From assembly GCA_905215345.1 (NCBI GenBank), contig CAJMPR010000001.1, positions 62,001 to 126,000 on the forward strand: DNA of 64,000 nt, read 5' to 3'. The stretch comes from an uncultured bacterium. Its GTDB lineage: Bacteria > Bacteroidota > Bacteroidia > Bacteroidales > Bacteroidaceae. The notes beneath the pieces are model-generated. The model was not told the DNA's origin and did no database searches. It worked only from the letters and a program-made list of their open reading frames with translations. Positions 9,450-17,506 of this stretch are shown one piece after another. The first letter of the stretch is position 1; the number at the start of each line of letters is the position of its first letter. The position numbers and the translations under genes were made by a program.

Positions 9450-9548
9450 TCAGCCTATCACCTGCCCGCCAATCACACCTGCAATAGCACTCGCCACTGC
9501 AATAATCACTTTCAAAATTTTATCCCAAACCGAAACTTTTATACTCAT
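9450..9548 (-). CDS. Smalltalk-like mini-protein (32 aa)
   Basis: A short frame with ATG at 9548 and TGA at 9450 encodes 32 residues: a polar start (MSIKVSVWDK) then one hydrophobic helix rich in Ile, Val, Ala and Gly ending GGQVIG. Size, single hydrophobic segment and position just downstream of an HU-related gene match what I recall of the Bacteroides smalltalk family, which is usually found next to HU-like proteins and often an amidase. No amidase follows here. The function is unknown, perhaps membrane-associated. A start-proximal AT-rich leader separates it from the HU gene by 131 bases. Confidence 0.62.
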   Translation of the reverse strand: MSIKVSVWDKILKVIIAVASAIAGVIGGQVIG

Positions 9549-9679
9549 TTTATTTAAATACTAATTGTTAATTATTAATTCTCTTTATAACACACCTAAA
9601 AAGGAAACATTAAGCATTTTCAATATCAGTCCACACGCAGCCAATTAATATTTAATACCTAATATTTAATACTTCTCTT

Positions 9680-10174
9680 TCATCCTAACGGATTCTCCTC
9701 TTGCCCCTCTCCGGAGCCACCGCCACTATTACCACCGTCACCGGAAGCATTATCAGAAGCCGTTTCCATCCACTTTTCAAACTCTACACCTTGCAACAAA
9801 GCACGGGTAGTACCGATAGCAGCGGGACGTGTATACTCCGGAGTAAACTGGCAACGTAACGCAGTCACCTGATTAGGGTTTACATCTTCCGCCTTCTCAG
9901 CACCTTTTCCACGAGTACGGGCTTTCATGGTAAACGTACCCAAACCATTCAGCCGCACCGTACGGCTATTCAACAGATGCATCCGCATAGTCGACATCAG
10001 GTTACGAATCACATTCTGTACATCACCCGGAGTCAGTGAAGATTTCTCCGCAATACTCTCAGCCAACGACTGTGTATCTACCGTTTTTCCCACTTTCTTC
10101 AAACTAAGGTGCCATGTCTTTACACCCTCCTTGGTCGCAATCTGCGACTGTCTTGCACAATAAAATAGAGGCAT
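9680..10174 (-). CDS. HU-family-related DNA-binding protein with acidic/Gly tail
   Basis: The 164-residue protein has an extra N-terminal segment (about 1-40). An HU/IHF-like core follows (about 35-130), with the helix pair SLAESIAEKSSLTPGDVQNVI and the strand region VRLNGLGTFTMKARTRGKG. The last 25 residues are a low-complexity Gly/Ser/Glu tail. Such HU-related proteins are abundant in Bacteroides, commonly near surface polysaccharide loci. It has its own promoter (10241-10272) just after the capsule operon terminator, so it is not simply read through from the capsule genes. It probably shapes DNA locally; the target is unknown. Confidence 0.8.
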   Translation of the reverse strand: MPLFYCARQSQIATKEGVKTWHLSLKKVGKTVDTQSLAESIAEKSSLTPGDVQNVIRNLMSTMRMHLLNSRTVRLNGLGTFTMKARTRGKGAEKAEDVNPNQVTALRCQFTPEYTRPAAIGTTRALLQGVEFEKWMETASDNASGDGGNSGGGSGEGQEENPLG

Positions 10175-10240
10175 AATCTTTCTCCTTTACAATTTAAATT
10201 AAACTACGTTTTTAGATTCTCATTTCGTTGATCAACGATG

Positions 10241-10272
10241 CAAAGGTGAAGATATACACGGGCATAAACAAA
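10241..10272 (-). promoter_or_regulatory. Promoter of the HU-related gene
   Basis: On the minus strand TTTG (10272-10269) is followed after 20 bases by CACCTTTG (10248-10241), one mismatch from TAnnTTTG. Transcription would start near 10235, about 60 bases before the start codon. Confidence 0.6.
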
Positions 10273-10297
10273 GAAAACAGCCCGCCGGGAGCTGTTT
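10270..10297 (-). terminator. Terminator of the capsule operon
   Basis: On the minus strand AAACAGC (10297-10291) pairs with GCTGTTT (10281-10275) around a GC-rich 9-base loop, and the sequence continues TTCTTTG. It lies 64 bases after the last capsule gene and overlaps the -33 box of the HU promoter. Confidence 0.65.
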
Positions 10298-10360
10298 CCT
10301 GAGAATAGTTTATAATAATTTGATTTTCAATTAATTATACTATTGTACAAATAAAAGTAG

Positions 10361-10750
10361 TCACTTCAAAATATCATCTACGCTTAAAGGCATATAAGGT
10401 CCATCCTTTACCTCAAAAATTACAGAAGATTCCAATACTTCTAACGTATGCCATTGACCTTTCGGAATATGTACTCCATAACTCCCTGCTTCGGGTTGAA
10501 GTTCATAACGCTCTACTTCCACGCCTTTATCATTATAAAACAGGACATTGATACGTCCACGCAGCAGGATATAAGTCTCCGCCGTATGCTGATGCCTGTG
10601 TATAGGCAAAACTGTTCCCACCTCCAGCGCATTAAGCAACCGTTGCGCTTTAGCATCCAGAGCCTCATGCAAGTTGAAGTTCATACGCAGCCGGTCACTT
10701 TCTTTTGCCTGATTGGATACTTGATCCAGTAATTGGTTATCTATTATCAT
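10361..10750 (-). CDS. WbuC-type cupin metalloprotein
   Basis: The 129-residue single-domain cupin has the metal-binding first motif in HRHQHTAETY (about residues 51-60) and a second motif around HIPKGQWHTLEV. This pattern and length match the WbuC family, small cupins at the ends of O-antigen and capsule loci whose exact reaction is not established. It overlaps the preceding initiating transferase by 4 bases (ATGA), so the two are translationally coupled. It is the last gene of the capsule operon. Confidence 0.8.
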   Translation of the reverse strand: MIIDNQLLDQVSNQAKESDRLRMNFNLHEALDAKAQRLLNALEVGTVLPIHRHQHTAETYILLRGRINVLFYNDKGVEVERYELQPEAGSYGVHIPKGQWHTLEVLESSVIFEVKDGPYMPLSVDDILK

Positions 10751-11715
10751 TTCTTTTGTTTTAAATAAGCTTCGTGTAATGGATAATACTTTTTCACAAA
10801 GATAATATAAATCACTGCTAAACTACCAATCACTATAAAGAAATATACCCAACGATTGACCGGCAACCACAATAGACCTGCTACTATGAAAAGTTGTAAA
10901 GCCATATAAATCACAGACACTACCACATGCGGCATTTCCAACTCATTCGCCATTAACTGATAGACATGTTTGCGATGCGGCAAGCCAATGTTCTCATGTA
11001 ATATCAACCGGTGAATAATTGTCAATACACTATCTACTCCATATACGGAAAGCAATATAATCCAACTAAAATCTTCCGTTTGAATAATTAGTTTTCCTAT
11101 CAGGAATAATAAGATAAAAGCAATGCTCACCGACCCCACATCACCCGCAAAACATCGGGCTTTCTTTCGAAAATTGAAAAAACAAAAAATAAGTACCGCC
11201 ATTATCTCTGTATTAATCAAGCTTTGTTCTACAAACGAAACAACTTCCGTATTGACATAAGCCAAAGCTAACAAAACAATTAACGAATACCCTCCCGTTA
11301 TTCCATTAATTCCATCCATGAAATTATAAGCATTGATGATACCTGTACATACTATCAAAGCTACAATTATCCACCACCAAGATAAGGAGAATAATCCCCA
11401 TTGATAAAACATACCCACCATAGCCGAAAAATGGAACACCAACCTTAACTTCTGCGAGGTAGAACGAATATCATCTATAAAACTTATAGCAGTAATCAAA
11501 GTCAATGCCAACATGAACCACGGATAATTTAAACCACTCGCCAAGAAATAAACCAATGCTCCAAAATAAAAGATAACTCCCCCACCACGCAGGGTTATTC
11601 GTGTATGACTGCTACGCTCATTAGGTTTATCAATAATATTATACTTATCAGCAAGTCTAAAATAAAAAAGTTCCACTCCGAAGAGCAGAACCAACATTAT
11701 CATGTAATACACCAT
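10747..11715 (-). CDS. WbpL/WecA-like undecaprenyl-phosphate sugar-1-phosphate transferase
   Basis: The 322-residue polytopic membrane protein (about nine or ten helices) belongs to the MraY/WecA/WbpL family. The Mg-binding FIDDIRS, the NAYNFMDGINGITGG block and GDVGS are all present. It should start each capsule repeat by moving a sugar-1-phosphate, probably an N-acetylated 6-deoxy-aminosugar, onto undecaprenyl phosphate at the inner membrane. It pairs with the WbpV-like reductase just upstream, the usual arrangement for UDP-QuiNAc- or FucNAc-initiated repeats. It is shorter than WecA of E. coli but within the WbpL range. Confidence 0.88.
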   Translation of the reverse strand: MVYYMIMLVLLFGVELFYFRLADKYNIIDKPNERSSHTRITLRGGGVIFYFGALVYFLASGLNYPWFMLALTLITAISFIDDIRSTSQKLRLVFHFSAMVGMFYQWGLFSLSWWWIIVALIVCTGIINAYNFMDGINGITGGYSLIVLLALAYVNTEVVSFVEQSLINTEIMAVLIFCFFNFRKKARCFAGDVGSVSIAFILLFLIGKLIIQTEDFSWIILLSVYGVDSVLTIIHRLILHENIGLPHRKHVYQLMANELEMPHVVVSVIYMALQLFIVAGLLWLPVNRWVYFFIVIGSLAVIYIIFVKKYYPLHEAYLKQKK

Positions 11716-11739
11716 ATTTCTCTATGCTTAAACTGCGTG

Positions 11740-12723
11740 TTATTCTGTAGTAAAACTGCGTATCGTTTTCACTATCCCTTCCTCCGCTCGCACTGGCATT
11801 TTATCAATACCCAAAGCCGCCTTTATCTTAGTATTGCATACTACGTAGTTCTCCGTCAATTTACATAGCCGCTCTGTATTTAATGGAAGATGCAACAATG
11901 TCCCTATCTCTGCGAAACCTTCCATCATATGTTTATTCATTTTCCAAATACGAGGTTTACGGTCCAATGCTTTGCACATTAGAGTTATCAATTCGTTCGT
12001 AGACAAAGCTTCGTCATCACCTATATGATAGATGCCACTGTACACCTCTTTTGTTAACAATCCATCTACCACATAGCAAAGATTATCAATTGAAGTAAAC
12101 GATCTTCTATTCTCAAAATCACCCAAAGGCCACGGAATCCCTTTCTTCACTACATTATAAAGCAAATTCAGATTTCCTTTATTACCTGGCCCATGAATCA
12201 TACAAGGACGTAAAATATAGACCTGCTTATCATCATACGAAGAAACTTTCACCTTTTCATTTTCCATTTTCAATTTGCTGAGGATATAATTCTCAGCAGC
12301 TATCTTACTTTCTCCATATGGTCCTATCGGGGTAGGTATCGCCTCCTCAGTCAGCATATCCCCTACTACACTATCAGCCACAGCCTTTACTGAACTGAAA
12401 AAAACAAACTTCTTCGCCGATGATTCTAAGAAAAAATCAAATATCTTCTGAGTCAAGCCGGTATTAATATCAAAATACACCTGAGCATCTGACTGTTTTT
12501 TTACATCGTGAGCTTTGCCTGCTAAATGGATAATAGCATCAAATTCAGGTAGATTCTTCATCGGAAAAGATACAGGTCCAATTTCTTTCCAAGAGAAAGT
12601 TTTTATCACTCCTTCTTTCTCAGGATTAATAATATCCAAGCCATATAGAGCATGATGCTCTTTTAAAGCAATTACAAGATTGGAACCCACAAAACCATGG
12701 ATTCCAGTAATAAGTATATTCAT
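11740..12723 (-). CDS. WbpV-like NAD-dependent 4-ketoreductase/epimerase
   Basis: The 327-residue extended short-chain dehydrogenase has the NAD motif ITGIHGFVGSNL at its N terminus and the catalytic YxxxK in GPYGESKIAAE. An RPCMIHGPGNKGNLNLL stretch and a WPLG segment resemble WbpV and related reductases that complete UDP-QuiNAc or UDP-FucNAc. It lies directly before the matching WbpL-type transferase. The 4,6-dehydratase that would supply its substrate is not in this window; Bacteroides usually encodes it elsewhere. The exact sugar is inference. Confidence 0.8.
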   Translation of the reverse strand: MNILITGIHGFVGSNLVIALKEHHALYGLDIINPEKEGVIKTFSWKEIGPVSFPMKNLPEFDAIIHLAGKAHDVKKQSDAQVYFDINTGLTQKIFDFFLESSAKKFVFFSSVKAVADSVVGDMLTEEAIPTPIGPYGESKIAAENYILSKLKMENEKVKVSSYDDKQVYILRPCMIHGPGNKGNLNLLYNVVKKGIPWPLGDFENRRSFTSIDNLCYVVDGLLTKEVYSGIYHIGDDEALSTNELITLMCKALDRKPRIWKMNKHMMEGFAEIGTLLHLPLNTERLCKLTENYVVCNTKIKAALGIDKMPVRAEEGIVKTIRSFTTE

Positions 12724-12731
12724 GTGAATAT

Positions 12732-13814
12732 TTATTCCATCATCTGTGCTCTCAGATATAACTTCTTAACAAATTTCATATCATGAGTCACCATTATCTT
12801 TATCAATTCGGGAAAACTGGTTTTTGTAGGATTCCAGCCAAGCAAAGTTTTGGCTTTTGTCGGATCACCTAATAGCTGTTCCACTTCACAAGGGCGGAAA
12901 TACTTAGGATCTACCTCCACCAATACTTTACCACTCTTCACATCAATACCTTTTTCTGCTACTCCTTCACCTTCCCAACGAAGCTCAATTCCAACCTCCT
13001 TAAAAGCTAAAGTTGCAAATTCACGAACCGTATGCATCTCACCGGTCGCAATAACAAAATCTTCAGGTATATCATGTTGCAATATCAACCACATGCACTC
13101 CACATAATCTTTTGCATAGCCCCAGTCGCGAAGAGAATCTAAATTTCCTAAATATAATTTATCTTGGAAACCTTGTGCAATACGAGCAACGGCAAGAGTT
13201 ATTTTTCTTGTGACAAAAGTTTCTCCCCGACGTTCACTCTCATGATTAAATAAGATACCATTCACAGCAAACATGTCATAACTTTCACGATAATTTTTTG
13301 TTATCCAAAAACCATATTGCTTGGCTACTCCATAAGGGCTACGAGGATAAAAAGGAGTAGTTTCTTTTTGAGGAACTTCTTGCACTTTACCATACAATTC
13401 AGAAGTAGAAGCCTGATAAATTTTAGTTTTTTTCTCCAAACCTAAAATACGCACAGCTTCCAACATACGTAGTGTACCCACTGCATCAGCTTCAGCCGTA
13501 TATTCAGGAACATCAAAGCTGACCTTTACATGACTTTGTGCCGCAAGATTATAAATTTCATTGGGCTGTACCTGCTGAATAATGCGGATTAAAGAACTAC
13601 TGTCAGTCATATCTCCATAATGAAGATTAACCAAACGTCTCTGTTTCATATCACGCACCCATTCATCCAAATACAAATGTTCAATACGCCCCGTATTGAA
13701 TGAAGAAGAGCGGCGTATAATACCATGAACTTCGTAACCTTTCTCTATAAGAAACTCAGCAAGAAATGAGCCGTCTTGCCCTGTAATACCTGTAATTAAT
13801 GCTATCCTTTTCAT
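12732..13814 (-). CDS. gmd: GDP-mannose 4,6-dehydratase
   Basis: This enzyme turns GDP-mannose into GDP-4-keto-6-deoxymannose, precursor of GDP-fucose, rhamnose or perosamine. The Rossmann motif LITGITGQDGSFL, the TSELYGKVQE block and YGVAKQYGFW (Tyr/Lys catalytic pair) are clear. I chose the ATG at 13814 (MKRIALITG) rather than 13844, because the longer form would overlap the upstream gene and adds nothing conserved. That gives 361 residues, close to the family norm. No GDP-fucose synthase or other obvious partner reductase for GDP-4-keto-6-deoxymannose lies nearby. Confidence 0.93.
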   Translation of the reverse strand: MKRIALITGITGQDGSFLAEFLIEKGYEVHGIIRRSSSFNTGRIEHLYLDEWVRDMKQRRLVNLHYGDMTDSSSLIRIIQQVQPNEIYNLAAQSHVKVSFDVPEYTAEADAVGTLRMLEAVRILGLEKKTKIYQASTSELYGKVQEVPQKETTPFYPRSPYGVAKQYGFWITKNYRESYDMFAVNGILFNHESERRGETFVTRKITLAVARIAQGFQDKLYLGNLDSLRDWGYAKDYVECMWLILQHDIPEDFVIATGEMHTVREFATLAFKEVGIELRWEGEGVAEKGIDVKSGKVLVEVDPKYFRPCEVEQLLGDPTKAKTLLGWNPTKTSFPELIKIMVTHDMKFVKKLYLRAQMME

Positions 13815-13815
13815 A

Positions 13816-14586
13816 TTATTTTTCTCTTGTGAATACAAACTCAAAAACTTTTACTAAGTATTTTAGAAGCAGCAACGGAAAACAAGTCCATATTCCATTT
13901 TCTCTACATGCACGAACAATCTCTTTGTTCAACAATATGTTATTTTTTAATGAAGCCGTGCTCGTACCGCCTGTTCTCATCTTCATAAAGTCAAGCGGAA
14001 TATATTGAGTCTTTAATCGGTGTGTATATAAAAAGCGGATTAATAACTCGTAATCCGCTGCTATTTTATAATCCGTTTTGTAATAACCAAACTCTTCAAA
14101 ATATTTCCGGTAAGTAAAGAAAGTTGGATGGGCTGGCATGAAACCATAGCGAAACAACTTAGGCGAAAAGTTCTTAGATGAATAATAACGTACCGTTTTA
14201 TCCAGATTATCAGAATTTACAAAGCGCACATCACCATATATAGCCTCCACCTCTCTGTTATTGAATGCATTGGCAACTTTCTCTATGACGTCTGTCCGAT
14301 GGTAAAAATCATCTGAATTTATAATCCCCACAATATCACCGGTAGCCATCGAAATACCCTTGTTCATCGCATCATAAAGTCCTTTGTCTTTCTCACTTAT
14401 CCATTTTAGTTTTCCATTATATTTAGAATCATACTCCATTATTATATTGACCGTATTATCAGTAGAAGCACCGTCAACAATAATGTATTCTATATTTAAA
14501 TAGGTTTGAGAAAGAACAGACAGAATTGTATCACGAATAGTTTGAGAACTATTATACGTAACAGTTATGAGAGATATTTTAAACAT
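13816..14586 (-). CDS. Family 2 glycosyltransferase
   Basis: The 256-residue GT-A enzyme starts with MFKISLITVTYNSSQTI. It has the nucleotide-binding VDGASTDNT and the metal-binding DD of GIINSDDFY, followed by a C-terminal region around AHPTFF and IAADYELLIR typical of the WcaA-like group. It probably adds one sugar to the lipid-linked capsule repeat on the cytoplasmic face. It lies after a 179-base gap containing a candidate internal promoter and is followed after one base by gmd. Confidence 0.88.
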   Translation of the reverse strand: MFKISLITVTYNSSQTIRDTILSVLSQTYLNIEYIIVDGASTDNTVNIIMEYDSKYNGKLKWISEKDKGLYDAMNKGISMATGDIVGIINSDDFYHRTDVIEKVANAFNNREVEAIYGDVRFVNSDNLDKTVRYYSSKNFSPKLFRYGFMPAHPTFFTYRKYFEEFGYYKTDYKIAADYELLIRFLYTHRLKTQYIPLDFMKMRTGGTSTASLKNNILLNKEIVRACRENGIWTCFPLLLLKYLVKVFEFVFTREK

Positions 14587-14598
14587 TATTATAGTATG

Positions 14599-14759
14599 GC
14601 ACTCATTGTACGGCTATAATGTCTTTAAAGGTATCATAACCATTATTGAGTTGTTTTTTTTGCTTATGCTTTTTCTGTTTTAACAAGCACTCATATTCAT
14701 AAAATTATAATGCAAAAATAAAAGACAAAAGAATACGTCAAGAAGCATACAATGAGTGC
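14599..14759. repeat. 12-bp inverted repeat flanking an intra-operon gap
   Basis: GCACTCATTGTA at 14599-14610 recurs in exact inverted form at 14748-14759, and a partial third copy, GCACTCAT, lies at 14687-14694. The arms frame nearly all of the gap between the two halves of the capsule operon. The function is unknown: a cruciform, protein-binding sites or a remnant of rearrangement are possible. Confidence 0.55.
14713..14742 (-). promoter_or_regulatory. Candidate internal capsule promoter
   Basis: The minus strand has TATTTTTG (14720-14713), a full -7 match, preceded at 18 bases by CTTG, one mismatch from TTTG. It would transcribe the GT2-gmd-reductase-WbpL-WbuC half independently of the invertible promoter. 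Confidence 0.35.
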
Positions 14760-14765
14760 TTATAA

Positions 14766-15449
14766 TTATAAAGAAGCTATCTTCTCTAAGTATTTCTTTC
14801 TTATTTTATTTTCCGCTTTACGAGCTAAATAAAAATATGCCCAATCCGGCAGAAGATCTTTTACTCGCTCTTTTAGTTGTAACACACACCTTTTCCATTT
14901 ACCCAAAGTATAATTCGCATATAAAATAGGAGTTTCCCAGTCCATCCCATACTCATATTCTAAATAACCTATATAGTCTTTGGGAATCATAAAGATAGCT
15001 CCCTGAAAAACATATTGTGAAACATTCAACAAAAATTTATCAGGAATGCACCAACCACTGCATATTCGAATATGAGGGGCATAGGCCGAAAAAAAATATA
15101 AATCAATATATTCCCCCTTTCGTATAATGGACATAAGTCCTCTTCTATCATAACGGGCTACATCAAATCCATCCTTTAGAAGTTCTGGTAAGATATCAAA
15201 GACTTTTTGCTTATCCTCTTCTAAGAAAAAGAGATCTGTATCTTCATCATGACTAATAAAATCATGTTCTCGTACTGCACCTAAAAGTGTTCCAGCTATA
15301 AGTCCAAAGAAAATTAAATGATTATCTAATATTCTTTTTAATAACAACAGATTTTCTCGTGAAATCTCTTTGTTTATAACTTTAACACCAATGTATAAAG
15401 GATAAGTTTTATAAGTAATAAAACCGGAAGACGTTTGTATTTTAGGCAT
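14766..15449 (-). CDS. LicD-like nucleotidyltransferase-fold protein
   Basis: The 227-residue protein has the core motif GTLLGAVREHDFISHDEDTD, with the acidic cluster of the LicD/fukutin nucleotidyltransferase fold. LicD proteins transfer phospho-alcohol groups (phosphocholine in pneumococcus) from CDP carriers onto glycans. It is shorter and more divergent than the second LicD at 18686, so its donor or acceptor probably differs. Together with the cytidylyltransferase fusion at 20983 it suggests phosphodiester-linked substituents on the capsule. Confidence 0.7.
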   Translation of the reverse strand: MPKIQTSSGFITYKTYPLYIGVKVINKEISRENLLLLKRILDNHLIFFGLIAGTLLGAVREHDFISHDEDTDLFFLEEDKQKVFDILPELLKDGFDVARYDRRGLMSIIRKGEYIDLYFFSAYAPHIRICSGWCIPDKFLLNVSQYVFQGAIFMIPKDYIGYLEYEYGMDWETPILYANYTLGKWKRCVLQLKERVKDLLPDWAYFYLARKAENKIRKKYLEKIASL

Positions 15450-15455
15450 AACAAA

Positions 15456-16376
15456 TTAGCGGATTAGTTTTTTTACATACCTTTTAATAGCAAATGGAAT
15501 ATATCTCATCAAGGTATAAAATATTGTATTATTCTGTTGATAAAAAGCTTTCTCAAAAGTTATAAATGGGACAATATAAGGAGGGTGTTGCAATGGAAAT
15601 TCCAGTTCTTTATCTGTGTGATAATATGAAGGAACTTTCCGATTTGTGGTATGAGTTGCCCCTTGCCCAAAGCCTATATTAGAGACCAAACTACATTTTG
15701 GAAAAATAGATAATTGATTTTGCGCAGCCAATGTATAATACCACTGCCAATCCCATGCACTTGCATAAGCGTTGTCTATAATCTTAAGCTTATATTTCCA
15801 ATATTTAATATCACATCCCCGATATCCCATATTAGCCATAATAGAATTCTCATAAGAAGAGTCTCTCCATTTCATTTGCATATCCATATTTCTCCATGCC
15901 CTTTTCCATGTTCCCCACCCATTCGTCGATTTATATTTAGAAAAGCAGTAAGAATAAGGAATTTCTATTCTATTCAAATAATTTGCACCATCAATCATAC
16001 CAATACGTTCATCATATTGATATTTTTCTAATAATTCTGCCATAAAAGGAAAAAAACTATCTTGTACAACACAATCATCTTCTAATATTATGCCATGCGA
16101 TTCATGTTCAAAGAGCCAATTAATAGCTGTGTACACACCTAATGCACATCCTAAATTAGAAGTTTGAAAATTTGTGTAGACATCACATGGCCAATCAATG
16201 CTATTCAATATACTTTCTCTCGTTTTAAATACGAGTTCTTTTTCACCTTCAACCCAATCTCTTGCACCATCACAAGCTATATAGAGCTTTTTAGGAGAAA
16301 CTTTTTTTATCTTTTCGAAAGAAAGTAAGGCAATCTCAGGCCTTTTAAATATCACAAATAATATAGGAACATCCAT
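15456..16376 (-). CDS. GT-A-fold glycosyltransferase
   Basis: From the ATG at 16376 the protein is about 306 residues and begins MDVPILFVIFKRPE, a common start of this nucleotide-sugar transferase group. The frame continues up to a TTG at 16406, but that start adds no conserved residues. The acidic ILEDDCVV motif is the likely metal site, and WGTWKRAW is a conserved aromatic block. It probably adds one sugar of the repeat. It lies 26 bases after the polymerase gene, within the low-GC core of the operon. Confidence 0.75.
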   Translation of the reverse strand: MDVPILFVIFKRPEIALLSFEKIKKVSPKKLYIACDGARDWVEGEKELVFKTRESILNSIDWPCDVYTNFQTSNLGCALGVYTAINWLFEHESHGIILEDDCVVQDSFFPFMAELLEKYQYDERIGMIDGANYLNRIEIPYSYCFSKYKSTNGWGTWKRAWRNMDMQMKWRDSSYENSIMANMGYRGCDIKYWKYKLKIIDNAYASAWDWQWYYTLAAQNQLSIFPKCSLVSNIGFGQGATHTTNRKVPSYYHTDKELEFPLQHPPYIVPFITFEKAFYQQNNTIFYTLMRYIPFAIKRYVKKLIR

Positions 16377-16402
16377 AGTAATCATTAATAAATATATAAT
16401 AG

Positions 16403-17506
16403 TCAATCAATCTCTCTTATATACGAAGTACTAATATGAAACATCATAAAGCAGTATAATAATGAATAGGAAATAAATATAACTCTATTCGTTTTTTTCA
16501 CTGATATAGACACATATTTATCTATAAGTAAAAAAATAAATAAGCTAAAATAGAATCGTAATCGATTAGTAAATACAGGATAATTAAACGAATATAACTG
16601 TAAAAAAAGAGAAAACAATGCTATATTAACGAAGAGGTTAGTCATACCATCTAATTTCCTAACATTAAGCAAATAATTATATATAAAATATATGATTATA
16701 AATTGGAGAGTTCTGTCCCAAAAGCCAACTCCTAAAAAGTTATTCTCATAATTTGAATCTAAATAATATAAAATAGAAGAAGTTACTGATGAATTCTCAA
16801 AATAAAGTAATCCTTGAAACAATAGTCGAACAATATCAATATTTAAAAAATAAAATACATTACCTATAATAAAAAGTGAAACTATTATCCTCACGGAAAA
16901 TTGTCTATTAACAAACAAAGGAAATAGAAATAGCAATAATGCTGATGTATGGAAGCAGACAGCAATCAATATTATTAAATAATATTTCCAATAACGGTGA
17001 TTATATAAAGCAGGGATTGCACATATAAATAATGTATTCGCAATAGATTGCCTCAATACCCCTAACTGAAAGCTAGGATATATAATCGAATAGTAAGCTA
17101 AAAGTACAAAAAAATGATAACGTGTATTCCTATATATAAAAACAATAAAAACTATAATGGTGGTAATATTCAACACCAACAAATAGATAAATTCATTATC
17201 TACGGCAGCTTTGAAAATAGAATTCAAATATTTATATCCAATCTCAAATGAAATTTCTGGATTTTGAAAATTATAATCATTGCCTGATAACACTTCATCT
17301 ATTGGTTCTATTTTAGAAAAAAAATGAGTATAATTTAAATAATCATCAAACTTAGGCTGTACGATATATTGGAGTAGCAATAAAAGTAGGATAGACACTC
17401 CTATAAATAAAGGTCGGATATCATGCGTACCAATTTTCAAATTTGTGTTTAATTCTAACACACAAAATAAAAAAAACAGAAAAAAAATGATATATGTTAT
17501 TATCAT
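16403..17506 (-). CDS. wzy: EpsG/Wzy-family polysaccharide polymerase
   Basis: The 367-residue, strongly hydrophobic protein has about ten transmembrane helices and the EpsG-type layout: a central loop after YLNSIFKAAVDNEF and the segment LGVLRQSIANTLF followed by a FHTSALLLF helix start. It should polymerise flipped repeat units in the periplasm. Its coding sequence is one of the most AT-rich in the window, usual for Wzy genes and consistent with horizontal exchange of the capsule core. Its stop is adjacent to the start of its 3' neighbour's open frame, and it follows the GT4 gene without a gap. Confidence 0.82.
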   Translation of the reverse strand: MIITYIIFFLFFLFCVLELNTNLKIGTHDIRPLFIGVSILLLLLLQYIVQPKFDDYLNYTHFFSKIEPIDEVLSGNDYNFQNPEISFEIGYKYLNSIFKAAVDNEFIYLLVLNITTIIVFIVFIYRNTRYHFFVLLAYYSIIYPSFQLGVLRQSIANTLFICAIPALYNHRYWKYYLIILIAVCFHTSALLLFLFPLFVNRQFSVRIIVSLFIIGNVFYFLNIDIVRLLFQGLLYFENSSVTSSILYYLDSNYENNFLGVGFWDRTLQFIIIYFIYNYLLNVRKLDGMTNLFVNIALFSLFLQLYSFNYPVFTNRLRFYFSLFIFLLIDKYVSISVKKTNRVIFISYSLLYCFMMFHISTSYIREID

